Source of the DNA: an uncultured Eubacterium sp.
GTDB lineage: Bacteria; Bacillota; Clostridia; Peptostreptococcales; Anaerovoracaceae
DNA: 10,131 bases
NCBI GenBank assembly: GCA_902495595.1
Contig: CABUXV010000046.1
Location: forward strand, 1-10,131
Direction of reading: 5' to 3'
Shown here: positions 1-6,492 of the stretch, piece by piece
Layout: every line of letters starts with the position of its first letter
Position numbering within the stretch: the stretch's first letter is position 1
Program-made: the position numbers and the translations under genes
Notes under the pieces: generated by a model
What the model was told of the DNA's origin: nothing
What the model saw: the letters and a program-made list of their open reading frames with translations, nothing else
The model's database searches: none

Positions 1-711
1 TCCCTTGCGGACTGTGATTATGAGGATGGAGAAGCTTATTTCAGATATATAAGGCAGGAAGAGCTGATGCAATCGGATAAGCCTTTTACCGTTAAAAGTA
101 TGATGAACATTCTCAGGGACCATTATGATAAGGAATACAGAAAACCTCTGCCATATGATGTTGCCACTTCAAAAATGCCGACTATATGCTGTCATCCAGG
201 TGGAATGAACGGTTGTGCATCGGCGGCAAGCGTGGTTTGTTCTTTGGACAAAGATGCAGAAAAACCTTTTAAATTCGTCTATTGGGGAAGTATGGCACCT
301 CCGTGCTGCTCTGTGTTCACTCCTAAATTTAATATAGGATGGATTCCGAAGGAGCTTTCGGAGGCAGGGGCGGTTTACAGTGAAAAAAGTCCATGGTGGA
401 TATTTACAGAGCTTGAAAGATATATTGAATTAAGTTATGAAGATTTTGCTCCTATGGCATCGGAAGTTTTCGGCTCTATGGAGGACGAGTTTATTGAGCA
501 GGTATCGGAGAGCAAAAAGAATTATGACGGTAATGAGGATAAGCTTAAAATGATTTCTCAGTACGCATTTACCAGAAGTGCGGACAAAGCTAAAGAACTG
601 ACTGAAAGAATAAAGAAGGAGATTCCTCAGAGAAGAATAAATTATTTAATGCTGGATTATTTCAAGGATTCCGCTGCAGGCTGCGGCATGCCTTATAATA
701 TTAAAATATAA
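1..711 (+). CDS. C69/secernin-like peptidase, C-terminal part (5' end outside window)
   Basis: The reading frame is open from base 1 to the TAA at 709-711, giving 236 visible residues. An in-frame ATG at 67 is probably internal because coding-like sequence continues upstream of it. The visible part matches the C-terminal half of peptidase family C69 (secernin/PepD-like N-terminal-nucleophile hydrolases): a TICCHPGG segment, then a Ser/Ala-rich ASAASVVCSL strand, a VYWGSMAPPCCSVF strand and an SPWWIFTELER helix. C69 enzymes cleave dipeptides or related amide bonds with an N-terminal cysteine. That residue would lie upstream of the window, so activity cannot be judged here. The gene is followed after 19 bases by an amino-acid-type permease, which suggests co-transcription and a job in peptide or amide use. 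Family assignment rests on motif recognition; a penicillin-acylase-like relative is possible. Confidence 0.72.
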   Translation, partial: SLADCDYEDGEAYFRYIRQEELMQSDKPFTVKSMMNILRDHYDKEYRKPLPYDVATSKMPTICCHPGGMNGCASAASVVCSLDKDAEKPFKFVYWGSMAPPCCSVFTPKFNIGWIPKELSEAGAVYSEKSPWWIFTELERYIELSYEDFAPMASEVFGSMEDEFIEQVSESKKNYDGNEDKLKMISQYAFTRSADKAKELTERIKKEIPQRRINYLMLDYFKDSAAGCGMPYNIKI

Positions 712-730
712 TTGAGAGGTAGTATAAATT

Positions 731-2308
731 ATGAATGAATATGGGCTGAAACAGCATAAGGTAGGTGTCATAGGTGTTGTTGGAATGATTTATGCCATGA
801 CTGCCGCCGGTGCTTACGGCATAGAGGATATGGTGTCATCATCGGGTCCCGGTATGACGATAGTAATGCTATTTGTGCTTCCCCTTATATGGGCTTTTCC
901 TATAGCGCTGGCTTCAAGCGAACTGGGTTCTGCAATACCTGACGAGTGTGGATTTTACAGGTGGGTTCAGAGAGCTCTCGGAGAATTTTGGGGATTTCAG
1001 ATAGGATGGCTTAAAAATGTAGGAATATATATTAATGTTGCTGTATTCGTAGTTTTGGCAACTGACTATCTGGCTTCGTATATAGGAATGAATAATTTGC
1101 AGAGTTACATATGCAAGGTGGTGATAATAGGAATTTTTACATGGATAAATCTTCGGGGCGTAAAGGATGTTGCTATAGTAAGTTCTGTAATATCAGCAGC
1201 CATACTTCTTGCATTTGCAGTAATAGCTGTAATAGGTTTTATGAACATGTCACACAATCCTTTTGAACCGGTTGTTGCGACAGGTCAGACTGTAGTTGGG
1301 AGTATAGGTTCAAGCATTGCCATAGGCATGTGGATGTATGCCGGTTACGAGTCCATGTCCAGCCTTGCGGGAGAGCTTAAAAATCCTCAGGTTATACCTA
1401 AAGCGATAATGATAGCCCTTCCCCTCATAATAGGAACTTATGTCCTGCCTACAATAGCTGCTGTAGGTTCGGTTGGACGATGGGAAGAATGGGGTTCTGA
1501 CGGAGTTTCATATGTGAATGTTGCGATGGAATTTGCGCCTGCTTTCGGGGTTGCATTTGTAATGGTGGCGTTTATTTCGAATATATCAATGTTTAATGTA
1601 TATCTGGCATCCGGGGCAAGAGGGTTCTTCGTGATGGCGGAAGACAATCTGGCTCCTAAATCGCTTGTTAAATGCGGAAAACGGCGCGGGGTGCCATATG
1701 TGGCTGTTCTGAGTCTGTCAGCGGTATGTCTGGTCCTTTGCGCTTTTAAATTTGATATTCTGGTTACGGTGGTTTCCCTGTTTAACATGGGACTTTATTC
1801 GCTGATAATGATATCCCAGATAGTGTTGAGAAGAAAGGAGCCTGAACTTCCAAGGCCATATCGTATCAAGATGGGGAAAACAGGTACTGATATTTTCTGC
1901 GCAGTGCCTGTTCTGGTCGCTTTTATTGCCCTTTATATAAACGGCGCGGATTATTTTGTGCTGGGACTTTTGGGGATGATGACCGGTCCGTTAGCATATA
2001 TAGTGTTTAAACGTCATTATGGCGGGCTGTATGTGAATAATCCTGAGAAGTATCCTATAAATGTTAAAACAGGGCTTGCTGTAGGTGATACCAAGCGAAT
2101 AGCTTTCGCTTTTGCGCTGCTTGGAGCGTTGATGATTATCGGCAGGCTGTTTCTGCCGGGATACGAGAATTATGAGGCTTATGACAGTGTGTACGGCGTT
2201 GCAGGTATATTCGATATATTTATGGTTATGCTGACTGCGGCAGCGGTTATCTGCGCTGCGCTGGCATTGATTTTTATTATTATGTACAGAAGATATGAAG
2301 CAGAATAA
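731..2308 (+). CDS. APC-superfamily amino acid/polyamine permease
   Basis: This 525-residue membrane protein has about 12-14 hydrophobic segments (roughly 10-32, 42-64, 90-113, 124-142, 149-172, 188-206, 223-245, 268-295, 322-366, 388-426, 455-475, 490-518). The first helix carries GAYGIED (27-33), the unwound substrate-binding segment of APC transporters. With FWGFQIGW (86-93), GYESMSSLAGELKNP (205-219) and RPYRI (375-379), it resembles the polyamine/LAT-like branch (plant PUT transporters) more than classical amino acid permeases. It probably imports an amino acid, amine or polyamine with protons across the cytoplasmic membrane; the substrate cannot be read from sequence. The start follows a GAGAGGT site at 713-719. 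It lies 19 bases after the C69 peptidase gene and overlaps the glycerate kinase start, so the three genes look like one operon. The C-terminal 60 residues carry extra hydrophobic segments beyond the usual 12. Confidence 0.9.
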   Translation: MNEYGLKQHKVGVIGVVGMIYAMTAAGAYGIEDMVSSSGPGMTIVMLFVLPLIWAFPIALASSELGSAIPDECGFYRWVQRALGEFWGFQIGWLKNVGIYINVAVFVVLATDYLASYIGMNNLQSYICKVVIIGIFTWINLRGVKDVAIVSSVISAAILLAFAVIAVIGFMNMSHNPFEPVVATGQTVVGSIGSSIAIGMWMYAGYESMSSLAGELKNPQVIPKAIMIALPLIIGTYVLPTIAAVGSVGRWEEWGSDGVSYVNVAMEFAPAFGVAFVMVAFISNISMFNVYLASGARGFFVMAEDNLAPKSLVKCGKRRGVPYVAVLSLSAVCLVLCAFKFDILVTVVSLFNMGLYSLIMISQIVLRRKEPELPRPYRIKMGKTGTDIFCAVPVLVAFIALYINGADYFVLGLLGMMTGPLAYIVFKRHYGGLYVNNPEKYPINVKTGLAVGDTKRIAFAFALLGALMIIGRLFLPGYENYEAYDSVYGVAGIFDIFMVMLTAAAVICAALALIFIIMYRRYEAE

Positions 2309-3467
2309 AGGAAGAAACAAATATATAATAATGCCCGACTCTTTTAAGGGAACCATGTCCGCTGAAAAAGTATGCCGCATAATGGAGGAAGCGGTAAGGC
2401 AGTATGATGAGAATGCAGAAGCTGTATCCATACCTTTGGCAGACGGAGGAGAGGGAACAGCGGACTGTCTTATAAACATAATGGGCGGAAAGAAGATATT
2501 TTGTGATGTCCGTGGTCCTTACGACAAAACAATAGAGGGTTTTTACGGAAAGCTGCCGGGGGACACTGCCGTAATAGAGATGGCTGCCGCCGCCGGATTT
2601 TCACTTGGCAGAAAATCAGGGGTTTTAAATATCAAAAATGATCCGTCAGAGGCAACTACTTATGGAGTAGGCGAGCTTATAAAAAAAGCGGTGGAAGACG
2701 GATGCCAAAAAATAATTTTGGGTATAGGAGGAAGCTGTACCAATGATGCAGGCACGGGAATGGCTGCCGCGCTTTATACGAGATTTTATGATGAGTACGG
2801 AAATGAGTTCATACCTGTTGGCAGGACTCTCAACAGGATAGCGCGCATAGATACTTCGGAAACAGAGCGTTTTCTGAGTAAAATACATATAGATGTGATG
2901 TGTGATGTGGAGAATCCTCTCTATGGAGAGAATGGAGCGACATATGTTTTTGCTCCTCAAAAAGGCGCTGACGAATATATGGTAAGAATGCTCGATTACA
3001 ATTTAAGGTGTTTTGCTGAGTCCGTAAAAAGTTCACTGGGAACTGATATTTCATTTCTTCCGATGATGGGTGCAGCCGGAGGTATGGGAGCGGGGGCATA
3101 TCTTTTTCTCAAAGCTGTTTTAAAACGTGGAATTGACGTTATACTGGATATGATAGACTTTGAACACATTATAGAGGATGGACGTATGATAATCACCGGC
3201 GAAGGCAAATTTGACGCTCAAAGTCTGGGAGGAAAGGCAGTAATGGGTATAGCAAAACGTGCAGTCAAAAATCATATCCCCGTGTTGGTGATCGCAGGCA
3301 GAGCTGACGTTAAAGACAGCAACACCAAAGGGCTGCTGTCTCAACAGGGTATTGCGGGTATTTATGAAACGGATCCTGGATGTTATTCCTCATGGGAAGA
3401 ACTTGTAAAAAACTGTGAAACGGATCTGAAAAATACGGTTCTGAAAGCTTTAACCGAGATTGTATGA
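2295..3467 (+). CDS. Glycerate kinase, type II (GlxK/GarK family)
   Basis: This 390-residue cytoplasmic enzyme transfers phosphate from ATP to glycerate, in this family usually giving 2-phosphoglycerate. The conserved family blocks are all present and in order: PDSFKGT (14-20), ADGGEGT (49-55), GGSCTNDAGTGMAAAL (145-160), CDVENPLYG (203-211), GAAGGMGAG (259-267) and TGEGKFDAQSLGGK (301-314). Length is normal or slightly long because of about nine extra N-terminal residues. The ATG at 2295 lies inside the end of the permease gene (14-base overlap), so translational coupling is likely. An ATG at 2331 would remove the first beta strand (KYIIMPDSF) and is less likely. The kinase feeds glycerate from serine, glyoxylate or sugar-acid breakdown into glycolysis. 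No other gene of those routes is visible beside it, so its role in this peptidase-permease operon is unclear. Confidence 0.95.
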   Translation: MKQNKGRNKYIIMPDSFKGTMSAEKVCRIMEEAVRQYDENAEAVSIPLADGGEGTADCLINIMGGKKIFCDVRGPYDKTIEGFYGKLPGDTAVIEMAAAAGFSLGRKSGVLNIKNDPSEATTYGVGELIKKAVEDGCQKIILGIGGSCTNDAGTGMAAALYTRFYDEYGNEFIPVGRTLNRIARIDTSETERFLSKIHIDVMCDVENPLYGENGATYVFAPQKGADEYMVRMLDYNLRCFAESVKSSLGTDISFLPMMGAAGGMGAGAYLFLKAVLKRGIDVILDMIDFEHIIEDGRMIITGEGKFDAQSLGGKAVMGIAKRAVKNHIPVLVIAGRADVKDSNTKGLLSQQGIAGIYETDPGCYSSWEELVKNCETDLKNTVLKALTEIV

Positions 3468-3518
3468 GAGCTTTCAGCGGTATTTTATAGGGATAAAAAG
3501 ATAGCAAATAAATGTAAG

Positions 3519-3558
3519 GCGATGAACGGATTGTAAAAGTCTTGTTCATCGCTTCCTT
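3519..3558 (+). terminator. Probable terminator of the peptidase-permease-kinase operon
   Basis: A perfect 9-bp stem, GCGATGAAC (3519-3527) with GTTCATCGC (3544-3552), closes a 16-base loop and is followed by TTCCTTATT. It lies 52 bases after the glycerate kinase stop. The T tract is broken, so efficiency may be modest. Because the next gene is convergent, the same stem may serve both strands. Confidence 0.55.
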
Positions 3559-3566
3559 ATTATGTA

Positions 3567-3689
3567 GGAAATATGGATTTATCGATATTGATGTGATATA
3601 AACAAAATAACTTTTCGAAATGTCGCCCCCTTGCGGTCAATATGCGTGCATAGGAATCTTTGATTCCGTATATTTCCACTTTTGTTTTA
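3567..3689. other. Structured intergenic region between convergent genes
   Basis: Apart from the terminator stem just upstream, the convergent gap 3468-3718 has no gene. It does hold several pairing segments: GGAAATAT (3567-3574) is complementary to ATATTTCC (3670-3677), about 95 bases apart. Inside are a TATGC/GCATA stem (3641-3652) and GGAATC-TTT-GATTCC (3653-3667). The right part (3653-3689) resembles the hairpin at 8170-8205. This could be a folded RNA, a 3' UTR or a decayed repeat; no known RNA family was recognised. Confidence 0.35.
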
Positions 3690-3718
3690 TGAAACATGTC
3701 TGATATATATGTTTTTAA

Positions 3719-4477
3719 TCAGGACAGCACTATATTCACATTGGCATCTTCAAATCTGCTTAGAATTATATCGGGAAGTTTATCATCGGTTATTATGAGG
3801 TCTACGGCGCTTATAGGGCATATATGAGCAAGGACATCACGTCCGAATTTGCTGCTGTCGGCAGTGAGTATAACTTCTTTTGCCTGTTCGATTACCTTTC
3901 GCCTGACTAGAGCTTCTTCTATATTAAAATCTGACAGTCCATGTTCTAAAGTTATACCGGCAGCGCTTAATACGGCTTTGCTTATATGAAAGTTTTCCAG
4001 TTCGAACATGGAGACAGCGCCGGATATGGAGCCTTCACCGTGACGCATTTTGCCTCCTATAATGTAAATGTCAAAATCTGTATCCATAAGTTCGTTTACT
4101 GCATGAATGGAGTTGGTAATTATGGTGAGATTTTTTTTTGTTTTTAGAAATTTGGCTGTTTGCAGAACTGTTGTACCGACTTCAAGTAGTACAGAATCTC
4201 CGTCATTTATAAATTCGGCACATTTTTTACCTATAGATGTTTTTTCCGGCAGATTTTTTAAGAGTCGTTCTGATGTTGCAGGTTCTGTAATTTCCTGTTC
4301 CACAAGTGTGGCGCCTCCGTATATTTTTTTTATTACTCCTTGTCTTTCTAAATAGTTGAGGTCTCTTCTGGCGGTTTCTATGGATATATTAAACATATCC
4401 ATGAGTTTGTCAATTTTTATAATACCATGTTGCTTAAGATATTTTATAAGTTCCTGATATCGTTCATGTGGCAGCAT
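3719..4477 (-). CDS. DeoR-family transcriptional regulator
   Basis: This 252-residue protein has the length and layout of the family. An N-terminal winged helix-turn-helix spans about 5-57, with recognition helix ISIETARRDL (31-40) and wing GVIKKIYGGA (47-56). The DeoR C-terminal sensor domain spans about 75-232 and shows the GTT loop (101-103), ITNS (120-123), IGG (140-142) and TADSSKFGR (205-213). Such proteins are usually repressors released by a phosphorylated sugar or related metabolite bound in the sensor domain. Start ATG (4475-4477) is preceded by GAGAGGTG (complement of 4481-4488). The gene is divergent from the saccharopine-dehydrogenase-like gene and shares with it a 186-bp region carrying a perfect inverted repeat, which makes that gene and the repressor itself the likely targets. 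Its 3' end converges on the glycerate kinase operon. The effector is unknown. Confidence 0.93.
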   Translation of the reverse strand: MLPHERYQELIKYLKQHGIIKIDKLMDMFNISIETARRDLNYLERQGVIKKIYGGATLVEQEITEPATSERLLKNLPEKTSIGKKCAEFINDGDSVLLEVGTTVLQTAKFLKTKKNLTIITNSIHAVNELMDTDFDIYIIGGKMRHGEGSISGAVSMFELENFHISKAVLSAAGITLEHGLSDFNIEEALVRRKVIEQAKEVILTADSSKFGRDVLAHICPISAVDLIITDDKLPDIILSRFEDANVNIVLS

Positions 4478-4508
4478 AATTCACCTCTCAATAAAATTTA
4501 ATGATAAA

Positions 4509-4537
4509 AGTATATCATAATATATAAAATATGACAA
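4509..4537 (-). promoter_or_regulatory. Sigma-A-type promoter of the DeoR-family gene
   Basis: Read on the minus strand, TTGTCA (4532-4537; one mismatch to TTGACA) and TATACT (4509-4514; one mismatch to TATAAT) are separated by exactly 17 bp. The predicted start near 4502 leaves a leader of about 25 bases before the ATG. One copy of the 14-bp inverted repeat lies 2 bp behind the -35 element. Confidence 0.7.
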
Positions 4538-4539
4538 TA

Positions 4540-4553
4540 TTTTTACTAACTTT
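4540..4553. promoter_or_regulatory. Candidate DeoR operator, left half-site
   Basis: TTTTTACTAACTTT is the exact reverse complement of 4621-4634. It sits immediately upstream of the repressor gene's -35 box and about 67-80 bases upstream of the oxidoreductase start. Binding by the adjacent DeoR-family protein is inferred from position. Confidence 0.6.
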
Positions 4554-4584
4554 AAAATTTGAATTAAAAAATGAGCAAAAACTA

Positions 4585-4613
4585 TTTACAATATGGTAAT
4601 TATATGGTAATAT
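4585..4613 (+). promoter_or_regulatory. Sigma-A-type promoter of the saccharopine-dehydrogenase-like gene
   Basis: TTTACA (4585-4590) and TAATAT (4608-4613) are separated by 17 bp, placing the start near 4620, inside or next to the right inverted-repeat copy. The spacer and -10 contain the 10-bp word ATATGGTAAT twice, at 4591-4600 and 4602-4611, 11 bp apart. Confidence 0.75.
4591..4611 (+). repeat. Tandem 10-bp repeat, 11-bp period, within promoter spacer
   Basis: ATATGGTAAT occurs at 4591-4600 and again at 4602-4611, about one helical turn apart, between and overlapping the -35 and -10 elements. It may be a second regulator site on one DNA face or a chance repeat in AT-rich DNA. Confidence 0.6.
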
Positions 4614-4620
4614 GCAGTCA

Positions 4621-4634
4621 AAAGTTAGTAAAAA
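4621..4634. promoter_or_regulatory. Candidate DeoR operator, right half-site at the transcription start
   Basis: AAAGTTAGTAAAAA is the exact reverse complement of 4540-4553, with centres 81 bp apart. It begins 8 bp after the -10 box, so bound protein would block initiation at the oxidoreductase promoter. Two widely spaced copies would allow looping. Binding is inferred. Confidence 0.62.
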
Positions 4635-4663
4635 ACCTGTAATCAAATAGGGAGGTAATTACA

Positions 4664-5824
4664 ATGAAAGTATTATGTTTAGGCGGAGCAGGAAGAATTT
4701 GCAGAGAATCCACATTGGATTTAGTACAGTATTCTGATTTTGAAAAAATTACAGTTGGAGATTATGATGAGGTTGCCGGAAGAGAAGTTGTTGAATGGTT
4801 AAATGACCCTAGAGTTGATTTTATGAAAGTCGATGTAAATGACCATGACGCTACGGTAAAACAGATGAAAGAGTACGATATAGTAATGGATGGAACAACC
4901 ATTGCGTTAAACGGCAAAACTACAGCATGTATTGCCGAGGCAGGGTGCCACGGTGTAAACCTTAACGGATTCGGAGAAGAAAATCAGTACGCTGATATTT
5001 TCAAGAAAAACGGAAAAACCTGTGTTCCGGGATTCGGAATGACGCCGGGAACCACTCAGATGATGGCAATGCAGGCGGCAAACCAGCTGGATACGGTAGA
5101 TACCGTAAGAGTAAGCCACGGAGCATACAGACCTTTTGCATTTTCAAAGGCGATAACAGCTACCACTACATACGAATACGACCCTAATCTGCCGACGCGT
5201 ACAGTATTTGAAGACGGAGAGTTTAAACAGGTTCCGCCTTTTGCAAGACCTAGAGATATAGCCTTGCCTGAACCTTACGGAACACATCCTCAGTACATAA
5301 TACCTCATTCTGAGACTGTTACCCTGGCAGAAGCGTTAAAGGATAAGGGCGTAAGGCTGATAGAAACAAGAGGAACATGGCCTCAGAAGAACATGCAGCT
5401 CGTAAGAGCTCTCTACGACTGGGGAATTCTGAGAAACGACATGATAAATGTAAACGGCAAGGAAATCGGCGTTATGGACTGTGTGGCGGAATATCTGCTC
5501 AACAGTAAAGAAGGTACGGAAACCGAACTTTACGGATATGCTCTTCATATAGAAGTTATCGGAGAAAAGGGAGGCAAAAAATATCAGCACATTTTAACGC
5601 ATACTCATCCAAGTTCCGATGGAAGTGTACCAGGATGGGAAAAACTAAGAGCATATACGAGAAACGTAGGTATACCTATGGCTGTAGCAGTTATACTTAT
5701 TGCAAAGGGCAAAGTTAAAGACACAGGACTTCTTATTCCTGAATATGCATTTGAGCCACAGGATGTGTTTGATGAACTGGCCAAGAGAGAAATCTTCATT
5801 CACGAGGAAATAAACGAACTTTAA
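4664..5824 (+). CDS. Saccharopine-dehydrogenase-like NAD(P)-dependent oxidoreductase
   Basis: This 386-residue cytoplasmic protein begins with a Rossmann fold: KVLCLGGAGRIC (2-13) carries the dinucleotide loop, VGDYD (31-35) ends the second strand, and YDIVMDGTT (71-79) matches the saccharopine dehydrogenase NAD(P)-binding domain. GFGMTPGTTQMMAMQAA (123-139) is the conserved start of the C-terminal substrate domain, which continues with TTYEYD and a His-rich HILTHTHP segment (309-316). Family members form or split secondary-amine (opine-like) amino acids or act as amino acid dehydrogenases. This branch sits away from lysine-biosynthesis genes, so a catabolic role with another amino acid derivative is more likely. 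The start follows GGGAGGT at 4650-4656. Promoter, paired repeats and a divergent DeoR gene point to inducible control; a strong terminator follows. Family is well supported, the reaction is not. Confidence 0.85.
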   Translation: MKVLCLGGAGRICRESTLDLVQYSDFEKITVGDYDEVAGREVVEWLNDPRVDFMKVDVNDHDATVKQMKEYDIVMDGTTIALNGKTTACIAEAGCHGVNLNGFGEENQYADIFKKNGKTCVPGFGMTPGTTQMMAMQAANQLDTVDTVRVSHGAYRPFAFSKAITATTTYEYDPNLPTRTVFEDGEFKQVPPFARPRDIALPEPYGTHPQYIIPHSETVTLAEALKDKGVRLIETRGTWPQKNMQLVRALYDWGILRNDMINVNGKEIGVMDCVAEYLLNSKEGTETELYGYALHIEVIGEKGGKKYQHILTHTHPSSDGSVPGWEKLRAYTRNVGIPMAVAVILIAKGKVKDTGLLIPEYAFEPQDVFDELAKREIFIHEEINEL

Positions 5825-5882
5825 CTTAAACATAAGTTTCTCCTTAATTTATTTATAAATTTTATTGATATAACAAATTGTT

Positions 5883-5922
5883 GAAAAGAAATACTGCATT
5901 TATGCGGTATTTCTTTTCTTTT
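5883..5922 (+). terminator. Strong intrinsic terminator of the oxidoreductase gene
   Basis: GAAAAGAAATAC (5883-5894) pairs perfectly with GTATTTCTTTTC (5907-5918). The stem extends through a T-G wobble and GCA/TGC to a four-base TTTA loop, and is followed by TTTT. It lies about 60 bases after the stop. The A-rich left arm also makes it able to act on the opposite strand. Confidence 0.88.
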
Positions 5923-5923
5923 G

Positions 5924-5952
5924 TTGACCTTTTGGCGGCGAATGAATATAAT
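5924..5952 (+). promoter_or_regulatory. Consensus sigma-A promoter of the DUF3830 gene
   Basis: TTGACC (5924-5929; one mismatch) and a perfect TATAAT (5947-5952) are spaced by 17 bp. The -35 begins only one base after the T tract of the upstream terminator, so this gene is insulated from the oxidoreductase transcript. The predicted leader is about 40 bases. Confidence 0.82.
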
Positions 5953-5998
5953 CAGTTGTATAGATGATGTTTGGTTATCTAAAAGGAGGTTCTTGTTT

Positions 5999-6412
5999 AT
6001 GAAAAAAGTTGAAATTAAATCCGGAAACTATCGGTTTATAGGTGAACTTCTTACTGAGGAGGCGCCTGAAACCTGTAAAGTATTTGAAAACATGCTGCCG
6101 CTTAAAAGTCAGTTCATACATGTAAGATGGAGCGGCGAGGGAATCTGGATTCCCTATGGAGATTTAAGAACGGGTCTGGATTATGAAAACCATACATCAC
6201 ATCCGGCCAAAGGAGAAATGCTGCTTTACCCCGGCGGAATAAGCGAAATGGAAATAATAATGTCTTACGGAAGATGTCAGTTTGCAAGTCAGCACGGTCA
6301 GCTTTCGGGAAATCATTTTCTCACTATCGTGGAAGGACTGGAGAATCTGTATGATTTTGGAAGAAAGGTGCTCATAGACGGAGCTCAGGATATAGAGATA
6401 AACTTATTGTAA
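5999..6412 (+). CDS. DUF3830 family protein (cyclophilin-like fold)
   Basis: This small protein has 137 residues when started at the ATG at 5999, chosen because AAAAGGAGGT (5981-5990) lies 8 bases before it and the promoter lies between 5924 and 5952; longer in-frame starts would begin inside the promoter. DUF3830 hallmarks are visible: EEAPETCKVFENMLP (20-34), HVRWSGEGIWIP (41-52), ENHTSHPAKGEMLLYPGG (63-80), SEMEIIMSYG (82-91), FASQHGQLSGN (95-105) and a C-terminal GAQDIEI strand (128-134). The family is grouped with cyclophilin-like small beta barrels. Its biochemical role is unknown; no peptidyl-prolyl isomerase activity should be assumed. There is no signal peptide. It follows the saccharopine-dehydrogenase-like gene but has its own promoter. 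No terminator was found after it, so transcripts may run on into the carboxypeptidase gene. Confidence 0.87.
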   Translation: MKKVEIKSGNYRFIGELLTEEAPETCKVFENMLPLKSQFIHVRWSGEGIWIPYGDLRTGLDYENHTSHPAKGEMLLYPGGISEMEIIMSYGRCQFASQHGQLSGNHFLTIVEGLENLYDFGRKVLIDGAQDIEINLL

Positions 6413-6492
6413 TATAGATAAATTAAAGCTGAGTATAAATCTTCTTTTTCTTTGAATGTGTGCATACATTTAAGGGGAAGGGAGGTTTTTTT

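Noticed and set aside
1438..1788. Minus-strand open frame within the permease gene
   Set aside because: It is a shadow of a clearly coding + strand gene, has no ribosome binding site, and encodes no recognisable motif.
3692..3714. AAACAT/ATGTTT stem just beyond the DeoR gene stop as its terminator
   Set aside because: The stem is only 6 AT-rich pairs and no T run follows it on the minus strand.
5921..5998. Longer reading frame for the DUF3830 gene starting at a TTG at 5921
   Set aside because: It would begin inside the terminator/promoter and lacks a ribosome binding site; the ATG at 5999 has AAAAGGAGGT 8 bases upstream.
6460..6492. Upstream GTG start for the carboxypeptidase
   Set aside because: No Shine-Dalgarno site at the right distance, while GGGAGG sits 7 bases before the GTG at 6493.
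6413..6492. Possible promoter with TATAAA at 6434-6439 before the carboxypeptidase gene
   Set aside because: The nearest -35-like sequence (TTGTAA at 6407-6412) is 21 bases away, too far for a confident call.
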